A DNA stretch of 45,852 nucleotides, from NCBI GenBank assembly GCA_035516155.1, contig DATJAP010000025.1:1-45852 (forward strand). Reading direction: 5' to 3'. The stretch's first letter is position 1. Every line of letters starts with the position of its first letter. Source of the DNA: JAJYKN01 sp035516155. GTDB lineage: Bacteria; Nitrospirota; UBA9217. The notes under the pieces were generated by a model. It worked only from the letters and a program-made list of their open reading frames with translations. It was not told where the DNA came from and did not search any database. This document shows, one piece after another, positions 31,676-40,556 of this stretch. The translations under genes and the position numbers were made by a program.

Positions 31676-32155
31676 ATGACCATGTGTGTTGAACAAAAAG
31701 TCCTGCTCTCCGGAGAACTTCACGAATACCACTGCGAGCTGGTTCTTCTTACAGACACTTTTGGCCTCCTTCGATATATTATTGACAGAGAATATCATGT
31801 CAACGGGATCACGCTACACCCCGGCGAAGTCTCATTGGCATTTTACTGGACCAACAGGCCTTACACGCTGTACACCTGGCGCCATGATAAACCGGGGCGG
31901 GAACTCTACTACTTTAACATCGCCGACAGGGTATCACTTGAGCAAACCAGATTTGTCTGGCGCGATCTTGTCGTCGACATTCTTATCGATGAACATGAAA
32001 ACGCGCACATTCTCGACGAAGACGAGCTCCCGTCGGATCTCAATCCAGAACTCCGCGACCACATTGAACGAGCAAAGAATCATCTTCTCACGCATTACCA
32101 CCAAATCATTGCGGAAGTAAAACACTACATCGCGGAGGACCTAGTCCACTACTAG
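31676..32155 (+). CDS. DUF402 family protein
   Basis: 159 residues. The central and C-terminal part (RELYYFNIADRVSLEQTRFVWRD, then VVDILIDEHENAHILDEDELP) matches the DUF402 fold. Relatives include FomD and the Staphylococcus Ntdp nucleoside tri-/diphosphatase, which use clustered acidic residues and metal. The acidic cluster DEHEN...DEDE is present. Enzymatic activity is an inference. The N-terminal start is ATG 31676 or 31682; no good Shine-Dalgarno is seen, and a terminator stands immediately upstream, so expression may depend on read-through. The rqcP gene follows. Confidence 0.8.
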   Translation: MTMCVEQKVLLSGELHEYHCELVLLTDTFGLLRYIIDREYHVNGITLHPGEVSLAFYWTNRPYTLYTWRHDKPGRELYYFNIADRVSLEQTRFVWRDLVVDILIDEHENAHILDEDELPSDLNPELRDHIERAKNHLLTHYHQIIAEVKHYIAEDLVHY

Positions 32156-32217
32156 CGCTGGTTGCGACGTTTTGCCCGATGCTTGCTCCTCGGACACCAT
32201 GGGGACATTGTTTCCTG

Positions 32218-32246
32218 TTGTCAATTGATTCCAATTCCGCTACAAT
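32218..32246 (+). promoter_or_regulatory. sigma70 promoter of rqcP-pdxA, leaderless
   Basis: TTGTCA (32218-32223), 17-base spacer, TACAAT (32241-32246). The first transcribed base would fall at or next to the GTG start at 32252. Confidence 0.6.
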
Positions 32247-32251
32247 TAGTT

Positions 32252-32545
32252 GTGCGTCTCGACCTGTTCCTGAAGGCCAGCAGGCTTGTAAAGCGAAGGA
32301 TCATCGCGAGGGAACTGTGTGAAAAAGGCAGAGTGTTCGTCAACGGGCTAGAGGCAAAACCCGCCAAAGAGGTGAAACTGGGCGATCGCATCACCCTGAA
32401 GTTTTCATCGCGCATTATTGATCTGGAAGTCATCGGCAGGTTTTCTACGATATCACGGAAGATTCTGCCTGAAGAACTATACCGAGTTGTGTCGGAGACG
32501 CGCATGCCGAAGGACAGGGACCTATGGAGCGAAGACCTCTCATAG
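32252..32545 (+). CDS. rqcP: S4-domain RNA-binding protein, RqcP (YabO) type
   Basis: 97 residues. VRLDLFLKASRLVKRRIIAREL followed by VNG, AKPAKEVKLGD and ITLKFS is the S4 RNA-binding fold and lines up with B. subtilis RqcP/YabO. That factor helps RqcH add alanine tails to peptides stuck on 50S subunits. Hsp15 (HslR) is the nearest alternative. GTG 32252 is chosen because the homology begins there and the promoter places the RNA start at this codon. The longer ORF back to 32162 has unrelated sequence. It overlaps pdxA by 22 bases. Confidence 0.85.
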   Translation: MRLDLFLKASRLVKRRIIARELCEKGRVFVNGLEAKPAKEVKLGDRITLKFSSRIIDLEVIGRFSTISRKILPEELYRVVSETRMPKDRDLWSEDLS

Positions 32546-33543
32546 CCATCACTATGGGTGACCCAGCCGGTATCGGCCCCGAGATCATTGCAAAAGTTTT
32601 CGACAGCGGTGAAATCTTTCCGCTCTGCAGGCCTCTGGTCATCGGCGACGCAAACGTGCTGAAAAGGCTGGTCGAAGAAATGCGTCTCTCCGTCTCCGTA
32701 AGAAGCATCGCTTCCCTCGCGGAAGCGGACACCATGATCGGCAGGCTCGACGTGCTCGACCTGGGTTTGGTGGATATCTCATCCCATGCTTGGGGCAGGC
32801 CCGGCGCATCATCTGGAAAGGCCGTCGTCGAGTATATCAAAAAAGCGACAGCGCTGGCGATGAACGCCGAAGCCGATGCTGTGGTAACCGCTCCGATCAG
32901 CAAGGAAATGATGAACGCAGCGGGTCATCACTACGCTGGTCACACGGAGCTGCTCGCGGAGCTGACAGGCTCGCGGGACTATGGCATGCTTTTCGTAGGC
33001 GGTGGTTTACGGGTCATCCTCACGACCATACACGTGGCTCTGAAAGATGTAGCCGGGCTCATCACGAGGGAATCAGTGCTGAAAACTCTCCGCCTCGCGC
33101 AGAAGGCAATGCCGTTCTTTGGCATCGATAAACCCCGCATCGGGGTCGCGGCATTGAACCCCCATGCGGGCGAAGGCAGGCTGTTCGGATCCGAGGAATG
33201 GGATGTCATTCTTCCAGCAGTGCTCAAGGCCCGCGCGGAAGGCATCAATGCGAGCGGTCCGTTGCCTGCCGACACGCTCTTTTTCAAGGCCCGAAACAAT
33301 TATTTCGACATCGTTGTCGCCATGTACCACGACCAGGGGCTGGCGCCGCTCAAGATGCTGGCCTTCGGCAATGCCGTCAACGTCACTGTCGGCCTTCCGA
33401 TTATCCGCACGTCAGTGGACCACGGTACCGCCTACGATATCGCCGGCAAGGGCTGTGCTGACCCGTCAAGCCTGATTGAAGCCATCAAGCTGGCAGTGAC
33501 CATGAGTACCCACCGGACTCGGTCAACAAAGGAGCATTCTTGA
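32524..33543 (+). CDS. pdxA: 4-hydroxythreonine-4-phosphate dehydrogenase
   Basis: NAD-dependent oxidation of 4-phosphohydroxythreonine in the DXP-independent of salvage, de novo route to pyridoxal phosphate (PdxA/PdxJ pathway). 339 residues. ITMGDPAGIGPEI at 9-21, the metal-binding His in GHTE (H140), NPHAGEGRLFG, and MYHDQGLAPLK with a further metal His are all PdxA signatures. It starts inside the end of rqcP and its TGA overlaps the next gene's TTG, indicating a tight operon. pdxJ is not in the window. Confidence 0.95.
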   Translation: MERRPLIAITMGDPAGIGPEIIAKVFDSGEIFPLCRPLVIGDANVLKRLVEEMRLSVSVRSIASLAEADTMIGRLDVLDLGLVDISSHAWGRPGASSGKAVVEYIKKATALAMNAEADAVVTAPISKEMMNAAGHHYAGHTELLAELTGSRDYGMLFVGGGLRVILTTIHVALKDVAGLITRESVLKTLRLAQKAMPFFGIDKPRIGVAALNPHAGEGRLFGSEEWDVILPAVLKARAEGINASGPLPADTLFFKARNNYFDIVVAMYHDQGLAPLKMLAFGNAVNVTVGLPIIRTSVDHGTAYDIAGKGCADPSSLIEAIKLAVTMSTHRTRSTKEHS

Positions 33544-34634
33544 ACTTACAGCCGCTGCCCGTTCTCACGCGATCGCATCTCTTCGCCGTTGCTTTTTTCG
33601 GCCTCTTCATTTTTCTGCTCTACCAGATGACGAACCTGCTCACGCCGCTTTTAACTCCCCTGATCTGGGCATCCATCCTTGCTCTCGCGCTGTACCCGAT
33701 TTACCGGAAGCTCGTCAGGTTGCTGAACGGAAAACGCGGAATAGCATCCGCAATCATGACATTTGCGGCCCTGGTTCTCATCATCGGCCCCGCAGTTACC
33801 CTGTTGATAATACTGGTTAAGCAGGCTGTTGACATCTATCAGTGGACCTCCGCGACCATCCAGACAGGCAGGCTTGCCGAGCTCTGGACTCAGTTTACTT
33901 CGTCGTTCGTCGACAAGCTTCTTGCCCATCCGGCGCTGGTGGGACTCGATATCAAAAGCATGGTCATTAAAGGCATCGGCAATATTTCCTCCAGCCTTGC
34001 TGGGCAGATCGGCAGCATTCTGAAAAATTCGGTCATACTCGTTGTCGATGTCCTGATCATGCTGATAGCGCTCTTCTTTTTTTTCAGAGACGGAGAGGCA
34101 TACTACAATACCGTTACAGATCTGCTCCCCTTTACCAAGAAACATAAAGACGCGATTGCGCAGAAATTCGTGGACACATTTTCTGCCGTAATCAACGGCG
34201 TGTTTCTTATCGCCCTACTGCAGGGCTTTATGACGGGGATTGGCTTTTTTCTGTTTCAAATTCCCTTCGCGATCTTCTGGGGGTTTCTGGCCGCAGCGCT
34301 AGCATTGCTTCCTGTCGGCGGGGCAGCGCTAGTCTGGCTGCCGGGCGCCGCCTATCTATATTTGACCGGATCAACTCCTTCGGGAGTTCTCCTCATCGTG
34401 TGGGGCGTTCTTTTCGTGACACTGCCTGACAATTTTTTGAAGCCGCTCATAATCGGCAGGAAGGCGAAGATTCCGACTTTTGTGCTTTTCATCGCATTAC
34501 TTGGCGGCCTTCAGGCTTATGGCATTCTCGGGATACTATTCGGCCCCATTATTGTTACGTTGCTAACGGTCTTTGTCAAGATTTATCGTGAGGAGTTTTC
34601 AGACCAGAGAATCAGTCCGGCGCATCCATCCTAG
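33540..34634 (+). CDS. AI-2E family transporter-like membrane protein
   Basis: 364 residues of the AI-2E exporter family (PF01594). Hydrophobic helices lie at about 12-35, 37-55 and 70-92. A periplasmic or amphipathic stretch covers ~95-150, and five further helices follow. Members export autoinducer-2 or Na+/Li+ in a few tested cases; most are uncharacterised. The start is TTG 33540, in a TTGA overlap with the pdxA stop, with AAAGGAG five bases upstream; there is no ATG near. The last helix (LGILFGPIIVTLLTVFVKIY) carries the typical FGP motif. Confidence 0.88.
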   Translation: MNLQPLPVLTRSHLFAVAFFGLFIFLLYQMTNLLTPLLTPLIWASILALALYPIYRKLVRLLNGKRGIASAIMTFAALVLIIGPAVTLLIILVKQAVDIYQWTSATIQTGRLAELWTQFTSSFVDKLLAHPALVGLDIKSMVIKGIGNISSSLAGQIGSILKNSVILVVDVLIMLIALFFFFRDGEAYYNTVTDLLPFTKKHKDAIAQKFVDTFSAVINGVFLIALLQGFMTGIGFFLFQIPFAIFWGFLAAALALLPVGGAALVWLPGAAYLYLTGSTPSGVLLIVWGVLFVTLPDNFLKPLIIGRKAKIPTFVLFIALLGGLQAYGILGILFGPIIVTLLTVFVKIYREEFSDQRISPAHPS

Positions 34635-34686
34635 CGCTTTACACGGTTAAACAGAATTACGAATTACTCTGAGGGGAGAAGCAAAT

Positions 34687-35370
34687 ATGGAAGATTTGGC
34701 AAAATCCGACACGTGGCGTGTCTTCCGCATCATGGCCGAGCTTGTGGAAGGCTTTGAGGCCTTAAACGGAATCGGCCCGGCTGTTACGATCTTCGGAAGC
34801 GCTCGTCTTCAGCCAGGATCGCCATACTACAACAAATGCTTGAAGGTTGCCGAGAACCTGGCAAAAGAGGGTTTCGCCGTGATCTCCGGAGGGGGGCCGG
34901 GAATCATGGAGGCAGCAAACAAAGGCGCGCAGAACGCAAACGGCATCGCCGTCGGACTGAATATCGAGCTTCCCATGGAACAGATGCCGAATCCGTTTCA
35001 GGATGTGCGAGTCGAATTCCGCTACTTTTTTGTCCGCAAACTGATGTTCGTAAAATATGCTGTCGGATATGTGATATTCCCTGGCGGCTTCGGCACCATG
35101 GACGAACTCTTCGAGGCACTTACCCTTATCCAGACTAGGAAGATTAGGAGCTTTCCGGTAGTTCTCGTGGGCAAGGATTACTGGGGCGGATTGATCGGTT
35201 GGCTCCGGCAGACAATGCTTACGAACGGAAACATCAGCCCCGAAGATCTCGACCTGATGCATATTGTCGATGAGCCGGAGGAGGTATGCGAAATCATTAA
35301 TAAGAGATACAAGGACAGGGTGAGTGGCATCCACAAGGACAGAAGGGACAAAGCCAGAAGAGGCGTCTAA
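34687..35370 (+). CDS. LOG-family protein (TIGR00730), cytokinin-type nucleoside monophosphate phosphoribohydrolase
   Basis: Rossmann-like fold, 227 residues. Hallmarks are GGGPGIMEAANKGA (68-81) and PGGFGTMDELFE (132-143), the PGGxGTxxE motif that holds the catalytic Arg/Glu site. Family members cleave nucleoside 5'-monophosphates to base and ribose phosphate; older annotation as lysine decarboxylase is wrong. The physiological substrate in bacteria is usually unknown. GGGGAG lies eight bases before the ATG, 52 bases after the AI-2E gene. Confidence 0.9.
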   Translation: MEDLAKSDTWRVFRIMAELVEGFEALNGIGPAVTIFGSARLQPGSPYYNKCLKVAENLAKEGFAVISGGGPGIMEAANKGAQNANGIAVGLNIELPMEQMPNPFQDVRVEFRYFFVRKLMFVKYAVGYVIFPGGFGTMDELFEALTLIQTRKIRSFPVVLVGKDYWGGLIGWLRQTMLTNGNISPEDLDLMHIVDEPEEVCEIINKRYKDRVSGIHKDRRDKARRGV

Positions 35371-35516
35371 GCGCAGCCGGCTTTTTTCGACTTGGACCGC
35401 TCGGCGGGCGCCTTAAGGTGCTGCGCCACCCGTATCTTGCGAAACTACCGCCCTATGTTTACGCGATATGACAATCTTTTTATCGAGATTGATCAAAGAG
35501 ACAAAGCCAACCTGAC

Positions 35517-35804
35517 CTATTTTTTAAACAAGTCATCAAGTGACTTGCGTGCCTGAGCATTGGCCGCAGAAGTGCCCTCACCGAAAACTCGTTCCGACAT
35601 AGAAAAATAATCACAAAAGTTGGCCTGCTCTTTATTCTTAACGAACTCCGCGACTGGTTCCCGACACTGCTTGGATGCGTTGCGTTCATAAAAGCCGCAG
35701 TTCAGGCAACAGTGCAAATCAGCGCCGCAGCGAGGACACGCATCCCGTCTGCCGACGATCCTGGACACGATAAGCTCATTTTTGCAGGTATGACAGATCT
35801 TCAT
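35517..35804 (-). CDS. small cysteine-rich zinc-ribbon protein
   Basis: 95 residues with nine cysteines (C4, C7, C23, C26, C32, C33, C36, C47, C64). The first two CxxC pairs form a zinc ribbon, and the remaining cysteines could bind a second metal. The tail (about 70-95) is charged and ends in SLDDLFKK. Similar small proteins occur in deltaproteobacterial and related genomes without known function. It is monocistronic and convergent with the LOG gene. Confidence 0.75.
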   Translation of the reverse strand: MKICHTCKNELIVSRIVGRRDACPRCGADLHCCLNCGFYERNASKQCREPVAEFVKNKEQANFCDYFSMSERVFGEGTSAANAQARKSLDDLFKK

Positions 35805-36014
35805 AGCGATTTATTTTATCTGATTATCACAGCGAAGACAAGCTGAAAGTAATAAGCGAAATAATGTTTTTGATATTTTAATCGAAATCCCCGTAGGCCA
35901 TCAGCCTTGTCAGTCCGGACTAAAGACCTTCCGCTTAACGGGTCCTTGTATACAACGGGGACAAAAGGGATTGTGAGCGCGCAATGGTATCAAATATACA
36001 TTTGACGTTTTTTT
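35805..36014. other. intergenic region between divergent genes
   Basis: It holds the start regions of the zinc-ribbon gene (-) and the RRM gene (+). No further gene or RNA is seen. Confidence 0.45.
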
Positions 36015-36023
36015 TGCTATAAT
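36015..36023 (+). promoter_or_regulatory. extended -10 promoter of the RRM gene
   Basis: TGCTATAAT, an extended -10 with perfect TATAAT, after a run of eight Ts. No -35 at the usual distance. The leader to the ATG at 36122 is about 90 bases. Confidence 0.45.
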
Positions 36024-36121
36024 GATTTTAATTCATCCTTCCGGAGACCTCAATTAAAATATCGATTCCGGTAATAAGCAACTATTTTGCAGTTGAAAAA
36101 TACGCTAAGGAGGGTGTGCAT

Positions 36122-36457
36122 ATGGCGGTTAAAATCCTTGTCGAGAACCTGCCATCAGATATGACTGAAGACAGCTTGATGGACGTTTTCTCGCAGATCG
36201 GCTCCGTCGAATCGGCCAAGATACAGACGGACCTGCTGACACATCGCCCCAAGGGATCAGGTTATGTCGAAATGTCCCTGGACGTGGACGCCTACAGGGC
36301 GGTAAATTGTTTTAATGGAGCAACATTCAAAGATAGAAAAATTTATGTGCAGGTGGCGAAACCATTCTTTGAGCGGGCCGTGCAAGTGTTGCGGCAGCAC
36401 CTGGATGAGATGACACATCTAAGGGACGAGAGGCGAAGAGCGGACCGCACAAATTAA
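36122..36457 (+). CDS. RRM-domain RNA-binding protein
   Basis: 111 residues with one RNA recognition motif. RNP2 is KILVENL (4-10) and RNP1 KGSGYVEM (44-51). The aromatic at the first RNP1 position is a serine, but the second (Y48) is kept. A helical, Arg/Glu-rich tail follows (about 80-111). Bacterial single-RRM proteins are often cold-induced RNA chaperones; the long AT-rich leader would fit such control, but this is inference. ATG 36122 has AGGAGG eight bases upstream; the GTG two codons earlier is less likely. Confidence 0.88.
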   Translation: MAVKILVENLPSDMTEDSLMDVFSQIGSVESAKIQTDLLTHRPKGSGYVEMSLDVDAYRAVNCFNGATFKDRKIYVQVAKPFFERAVQVLRQHLDEMTHLRDERRRADRTN

Positions 36458-37015
36458 TCCGGACACTCGTTCCCCGTGACAAGAAGAAGTTGCGCGGCGA
36501 CCACCCGGAAGGAGAGGCTTTGCCATAGTCACTCTGCCTGAGTTCTCGTCGGTATTGTAGACTCCTTTCAAAAAAAGGAAATCCGACGCAAACACACCTT
36601 TTTTGTCTCATCACCCTGCTCACCCACGCATGGAAGGCGAACCAACAGGCCGTGAATCATATTACTGTGCCTGAGGTAGTTCCTCCCTACTCATTCTCAG
36701 AGCGCAACGCATTGATGTCCCCCTTTGCTCGCGGTAGAACACTTTTACTGTAAATATGCATGGCAAAAGCCCAGTGGGGATGCGATATCGTTTTCTCTAT
36801 GGTAAGCGATAAAAAGGCTGGAATAAGGGGATTAACTTTGGTAATATGACAGCCTACGCCATGCCGTTTCAGTTAATGAACCTTCAGTCGGATCAGGAAC
36901 AATCTCAGAGAGACAACCTTATTCCTGGGCCCATACAGGTGAACAGGGTTGATATGAAGTTCGTTATTAACCTTCATCGGACAACCAAATTGAAAGGTAC
37001 AAGCAAAACCGGCAC
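36458..37015. other. long non-coding gap before gltA
   Basis: 558 bases between the RRM gene and gltA. No ORF shows support; short frames at 36756-36809 and 36846-37085 have no recognisable product, and the latter overlaps gltA out of frame. No hairpin with a T-tract or clear promoter was found. It may hold the gltA promoter and leader. Confidence 0.4.
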
Positions 37016-38452
37016 ATGGAACCATCTACACCGAAAAAGATCATCTCCAAAAAGACCCCCATCCCCGAGCAGATTCCCGCGGTAAGACGAACAAACTTCG
37101 AGGAAGTCGCTCTTGGCTACTCGATTGAGCAGGCGCGCCTCGAAGCGTCGCGGTGTCTTCAGTGCAAAAAGCCGCTCTGCGTGACTGGGTGCCCGGTCGG
37201 TGTACCGATCCCTCGGTTTATCAAGGCTGTCCATGAAAATGACCTTGCCCGCGCGATCGAAATCATCAGGGAAGCAAACCTTCTTCCCGCTGTCTGCGGA
37301 CGGGTTTGCCCCCAGGAAAACCAATGCGAAAAACATTGCACCCTCGCCAAGAAATTTGACGCCGTTGCGATTGGAAGGCTTGAGCGGTTCACGGCGGACT
37401 GGGAGCGGCTGGAGGGGAACGACAAAATGCCGCTCTGCGCACCCGCGACCGCCAAAAAGGTGGCAATTATAGGGAGCGGTCCATCAGGCCTCACCTGCGC
37501 CTATGACCTCGCAAAGCTCGGGCACAGCATTACGATCTACGAGGCGCTTCACGAAGCGGGCGGTGTGCTTGTTTACGGGATTCCAGAATTTCGCTTGCCG
37601 AAAGCGATTGTTGCGCGGGAGATCGAACTCCTCAAGCGGATGGGCGTGACCATCATCACCAATGCCGTGATCGGGAAAATCATGACCATTGATGAGATCA
37701 TGCTTGAATTTGACGCGTGCTTCATCGGCACCGGGGCAGGGTTGCCCCGGTTCATGCATATTCCCGGCGAAAACCTGAACGGCGTTTATTCGGCCAACGA
37801 ATTCCTGACCAGAATAAACCTGATGCGCGCGTACCGCTTCCCTGAATACGACTCTCCAGTCAGAAAAGGCGACCGCATCATCGTCGTGGGCGGCGGCAAT
37901 GTCGCCATGGATTCGGCGCGCACGGCCCTCAGGCTAGGCGCGAAAGATGTGACGATGGTGTACCGAAGGTCTTTGTCGGAATTACCTGCGAGAAAAGAAG
38001 AGGTCCATCACGCGGAAGAGGAAGGGATCATATTCGAGCTCTGCACAAATCCCGTGAGGATTCTTGGAGACCGGGATGGGCATGTGAGCGCGATCGAATG
38101 CATAAGGATGGACCTCTGCGAACTCGACGAATCAGGTAGAAAAAAACCGAAGCCCTTGCCTGGATCGGAATTCATCATCCCCGCGAACATTGTCATCATT
38201 GCCGTCGGCACCGGCGCGAACCCCCTGATCTCCCAAAGCGCCGGGGATATTGCCTTGACGAAGCATAAGTACATTGTCGCCGACGAAGAGACCGGGAAAA
38301 CCAGCCGGCCAGGCGTCTATGCCGGCGGAGACATCGTTACCGGCGCGGCAACGGTCATATCAGCCATGGGGGCGGGTAGAAAGGCCGCGGCAGCAATGCA
38401 CGATTATATAACCAATACGCCGTCCAGAAAAGAAAAAAACTGCCCAATATGA
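37016..38452 (+). CDS. gltA: glutamate synthase (NADPH), small-subunit type, homotetrameric form
   Basis: 478 residues. An N-terminal di-[4Fe-4S] adrenodoxin-reductase-like domain has cysteines at CLQCKKPLCVTGC and CGRVCPQENQCEKHC. FAD binding is at IGSGPSGLTCAYDLAK and NADPH binding at VVGGGNVAMDSARTALRLGA. The C-terminal FAD contact is YAGGDIVTGAATV. Related proteins serve as GltD, as the homotetrameric GltA of anaerobes, or as electron-bifurcating NfnB partners. No large subunit or nfnA is adjacent, so the true partner is unknown. The ATG has no strong Shine-Dalgarno. Confidence 0.9.
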   Translation: MEPSTPKKIISKKTPIPEQIPAVRRTNFEEVALGYSIEQARLEASRCLQCKKPLCVTGCPVGVPIPRFIKAVHENDLARAIEIIREANLLPAVCGRVCPQENQCEKHCTLAKKFDAVAIGRLERFTADWERLEGNDKMPLCAPATAKKVAIIGSGPSGLTCAYDLAKLGHSITIYEALHEAGGVLVYGIPEFRLPKAIVAREIELLKRMGVTIITNAVIGKIMTIDEIMLEFDACFIGTGAGLPRFMHIPGENLNGVYSANEFLTRINLMRAYRFPEYDSPVRKGDRIIVVGGGNVAMDSARTALRLGAKDVTMVYRRSLSELPARKEEVHHAEEEGIIFELCTNPVRILGDRDGHVSAIECIRMDLCELDESGRKKPKPLPGSEFIIPANIVIIAVGTGANPLISQSAGDIALTKHKYIVADEETGKTSRPGVYAGGDIVTGAATVISAMGAGRKAAAAMHDYITNTPSRKEKNCPI

Positions 38453-38653
38453 TTCTCAACATGTAGAAGAAGTTGATCTACGGATTTTGAAAAGCGCGTG
38501 CAGGAGGCGATATGGGCTTTTCTAGTTATGGAATTGATATTGATTGCAGATCGTCTTGTTCCCGACAGGAGCGCCAGCGGTTCTTCGGAGAGGGATCCTT
38601 GTGGAATCTAACTCCACGCAGCAGGTAGGCTGTCGGATAATGGTATACAAAGA

Positions 38654-38691
38654 AAAAGCCCATGCCGAACCATCGGCACGGGCTTTTGAAT
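38654..38691 (-). terminator. intrinsic terminator of fhs (also facing gltA)
   Basis: A 15-bp stem with one mismatch (38654-38668 with 38673-38687), ACCA loop. T-rich on both sides, so it probably serves the convergent gltA and fhs transcripts. Confidence 0.8.
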
Positions 38692-38722
38692 TTTGATTAG
38701 AATTCCAGTCGCTGAATCCTCG

Positions 38723-40486
38723 TTAGAACACGCCTTTGACTTTCCCGGTCTCCACATCCACATCCACGCGGCGGTAGGCGGGATCGGACGAGGTCCCGGG
38801 CATAAGCGTTATTGTGCCGGCAACGGGCACAACAAAGCCGGCTCCTTTATAGGTTAGGATATCCCTGATACGGAGTCTCCACCCCTTGGGAACGCCCTTG
38901 AGGTTCGGATTATCCGTGAGCGACAGGTGCGTCTTCACCATGCAGGTACCGAGCTTCGCGATCTCGGGATCGGCTTCCATCTTTTTGGCCTTTGCCTCTG
39001 CCTCCGGCGTATAATCCACGCCGTCCGCTCCATACACCTCTTTCGCGATCAATTCTATGCGTTGGCGGAGCGGGGTATTGAGATCATAGAGAAGCTTGAA
39101 GTCATTCTTCTCATTGCACGCGTCCACGACGGCATCAGCGAACTCAAGCGCGCCGTCGCCGCCCTTCTCCCAGTGGCGGGACAGGGCCACCCGTGCGCCC
39201 GCCGCTTCGGCGAGCCTGCGTACTACCTTGATTTCGTTTTCTGTGTCGGTGTAGAAGGCGTTGATGCAGACAACGGGATTGATACCCGCCTTTTTCACGG
39301 TCCTGATGTGATGGATTAGGTTTTCGCAGCCCTTTTCGACCCATCCTACATTCTCTCCCTTGTATTCGGCCGGCATCGGCTTGCCCGGCACCGGAATCGG
39401 GGCGCCGCCGTGGCATTTGAGCGCACGGATCGTCGCAACGACGACCGCGGCGTGGGGTTTGAGGCCCGACATGCGGCACTTGAGGTTCCAGAACTTCTCG
39501 AAGCCGATGTCCGCGGCAAAGCCCGACTCGGTCACGAGATAGTCGCCGAGCTTGAGGCCCACGCGATCAGCGATTATGGAAGACTGGCCAATAGCGATGT
39601 TTGCAAAGGGTCCGGCATGCACGAATACAGGCTGTCCTTCAATGGTCTGGAGCAGATTCGGGTTCAGCGCTTCGACCATCCAAGCGGTCATGGCGCCGTC
39701 CACTCCGAGGTCGGCCGTCGTAATCGGCGTTCCGTCCTTGCTATATGCGACAACGATTCTTCCCATGCGTTCGCGCATGTCCTTGAGGTCTTTCGCGACG
39801 GCCAGAATGGCCATTACTTCCGACGATACAGCAATGGCGAAGCCTGACTTCATCATGAAGCCATTCGACTTTCCGCCCATTCCGATAACGATTTCGCGCA
39901 GGGACTGGGCACAGAAGTCCATGATCCACTTCATCTCGACATTGTGGGAATCGATGTTGAGGCGCTTTAATTTTCTCTTTGCAAGCTGCTCGTCGTTGTA
40001 ATTGAACTCATGCTGCATGCGGGATGTCAGGGCCACCATCGCCAGGTTGTGCGCGTTCATAATAGCGTTGATGTCGCCCGTGAGGCCGAGTGAAAACGGC
40101 GTGAGGGGGATGACCTGTGAAAGTCCGCCGCCGGCCGCGGAACCCTTGATGTTCATCGTCGGTCCGCCGGAAGGCTGCCGGATTGCGGCAATCACGTTCT
40201 TGCCTCGTTTACCCAGTCCCTGGGTGAGGCCGATGGTCGAAGTGGATTTGCCTTCGCCGAGGGGCGTGGGCGTGATGGCAGTTACATCAATGTACTTCCC
40301 GTCCGGTTTTCCATCAAACCGCTTGAGCACCTTTTTGAAATCAACCTTCGCGATATGGTGCCCGTGGAGCAGAAGCTCGTCATCGTTGAGCCCCATCTTC
40401 TTCGCAATCTCGATGATCGGTTTCATTCTTGTTTCTGAATCTTCCGCAATTTCCCAGTCAGCATGCTTCGTTGGATCAAGTGCCAT
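38723..40486 (-). CDS. fhs: formate-tetrahydrofolate ligase
   Basis: ATP-dependent formation of 10-formyl-THF, the formate entry point of the Wood-Ljungdahl methyl branch and of folate C1 supply. 587 residues, slightly longer than the ~557 norm. The P-loop TPTPLGEGKST is at 73-83. RQPSGGPTMNIKGSAAGGG and QTIEGQPVFVHAGPFANIAIG are family signatures. It stands last in the NuoF-FdhA-CNBD-Fhs row, so formate made by FdhA could be passed on. An inverted repeat 28-60 bases upstream recurs before the NuoF-fdhA operon. Confidence 0.97.
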   Translation of the reverse strand: MALDPTKHADWEIAEDSETRMKPIIEIAKKMGLNDDELLLHGHHIAKVDFKKVLKRFDGKPDGKYIDVTAITPTPLGEGKSTSTIGLTQGLGKRGKNVIAAIRQPSGGPTMNIKGSAAGGGLSQVIPLTPFSLGLTGDINAIMNAHNLAMVALTSRMQHEFNYNDEQLAKRKLKRLNIDSHNVEMKWIMDFCAQSLREIVIGMGGKSNGFMMKSGFAIAVSSEVMAILAVAKDLKDMRERMGRIVVAYSKDGTPITTADLGVDGAMTAWMVEALNPNLLQTIEGQPVFVHAGPFANIAIGQSSIIADRVGLKLGDYLVTESGFAADIGFEKFWNLKCRMSGLKPHAAVVVATIRALKCHGGAPIPVPGKPMPAEYKGENVGWVEKGCENLIHHIRTVKKAGINPVVCINAFYTDTENEIKVVRRLAEAAGARVALSRHWEKGGDGALEFADAVVDACNEKNDFKLLYDLNTPLRQRIELIAKEVYGADGVDYTPEAEAKAKKMEADPEIAKLGTCMVKTHLSLTDNPNLKGVPKGWRLRIRDILTYKGAGFVVPVAGTITLMPGTSSDPAYRRVDVDVETGKVKGVF

Positions 40487-40513
40487 TCTCTACCTCCCTT
40501 GTCAATAGATGAA

Positions 40514-40549
40514 GTTCAAAAAGTTGAACCGGTTCAAGCGGTTTGGACG
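40514..40549 (-). promoter_or_regulatory. candidate operator or RNA hairpin upstream of fhs, shared with the fdh operon
   Basis: On the plus strand there is a perfect 14-bp palindrome TTGAACCGGTTCAA (40524-40537), an adjacent GTTCAA half site (40514-40519), and then TTCAAGCGGTTTGGAC (40533-40548). The last block differs at two of 16 positions from a block upstream of the NuoF-like gene. It lies 28-63 bases before the fhs ATG. Confidence 0.5.
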
Positions 40550-40556
40550 GCGTTAT

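Noticed and set aside
32162..32545. Longer start for rqcP
   Set aside because: The first 30 codons have no family similarity and contain the promoter; homology begins at GTG 32252.
36846..37085. A 79-codon plus-strand ORF before gltA
   Set aside because: It overlaps the gltA start out of frame, has no ribosome site, and its second half is a shadow of gltA.
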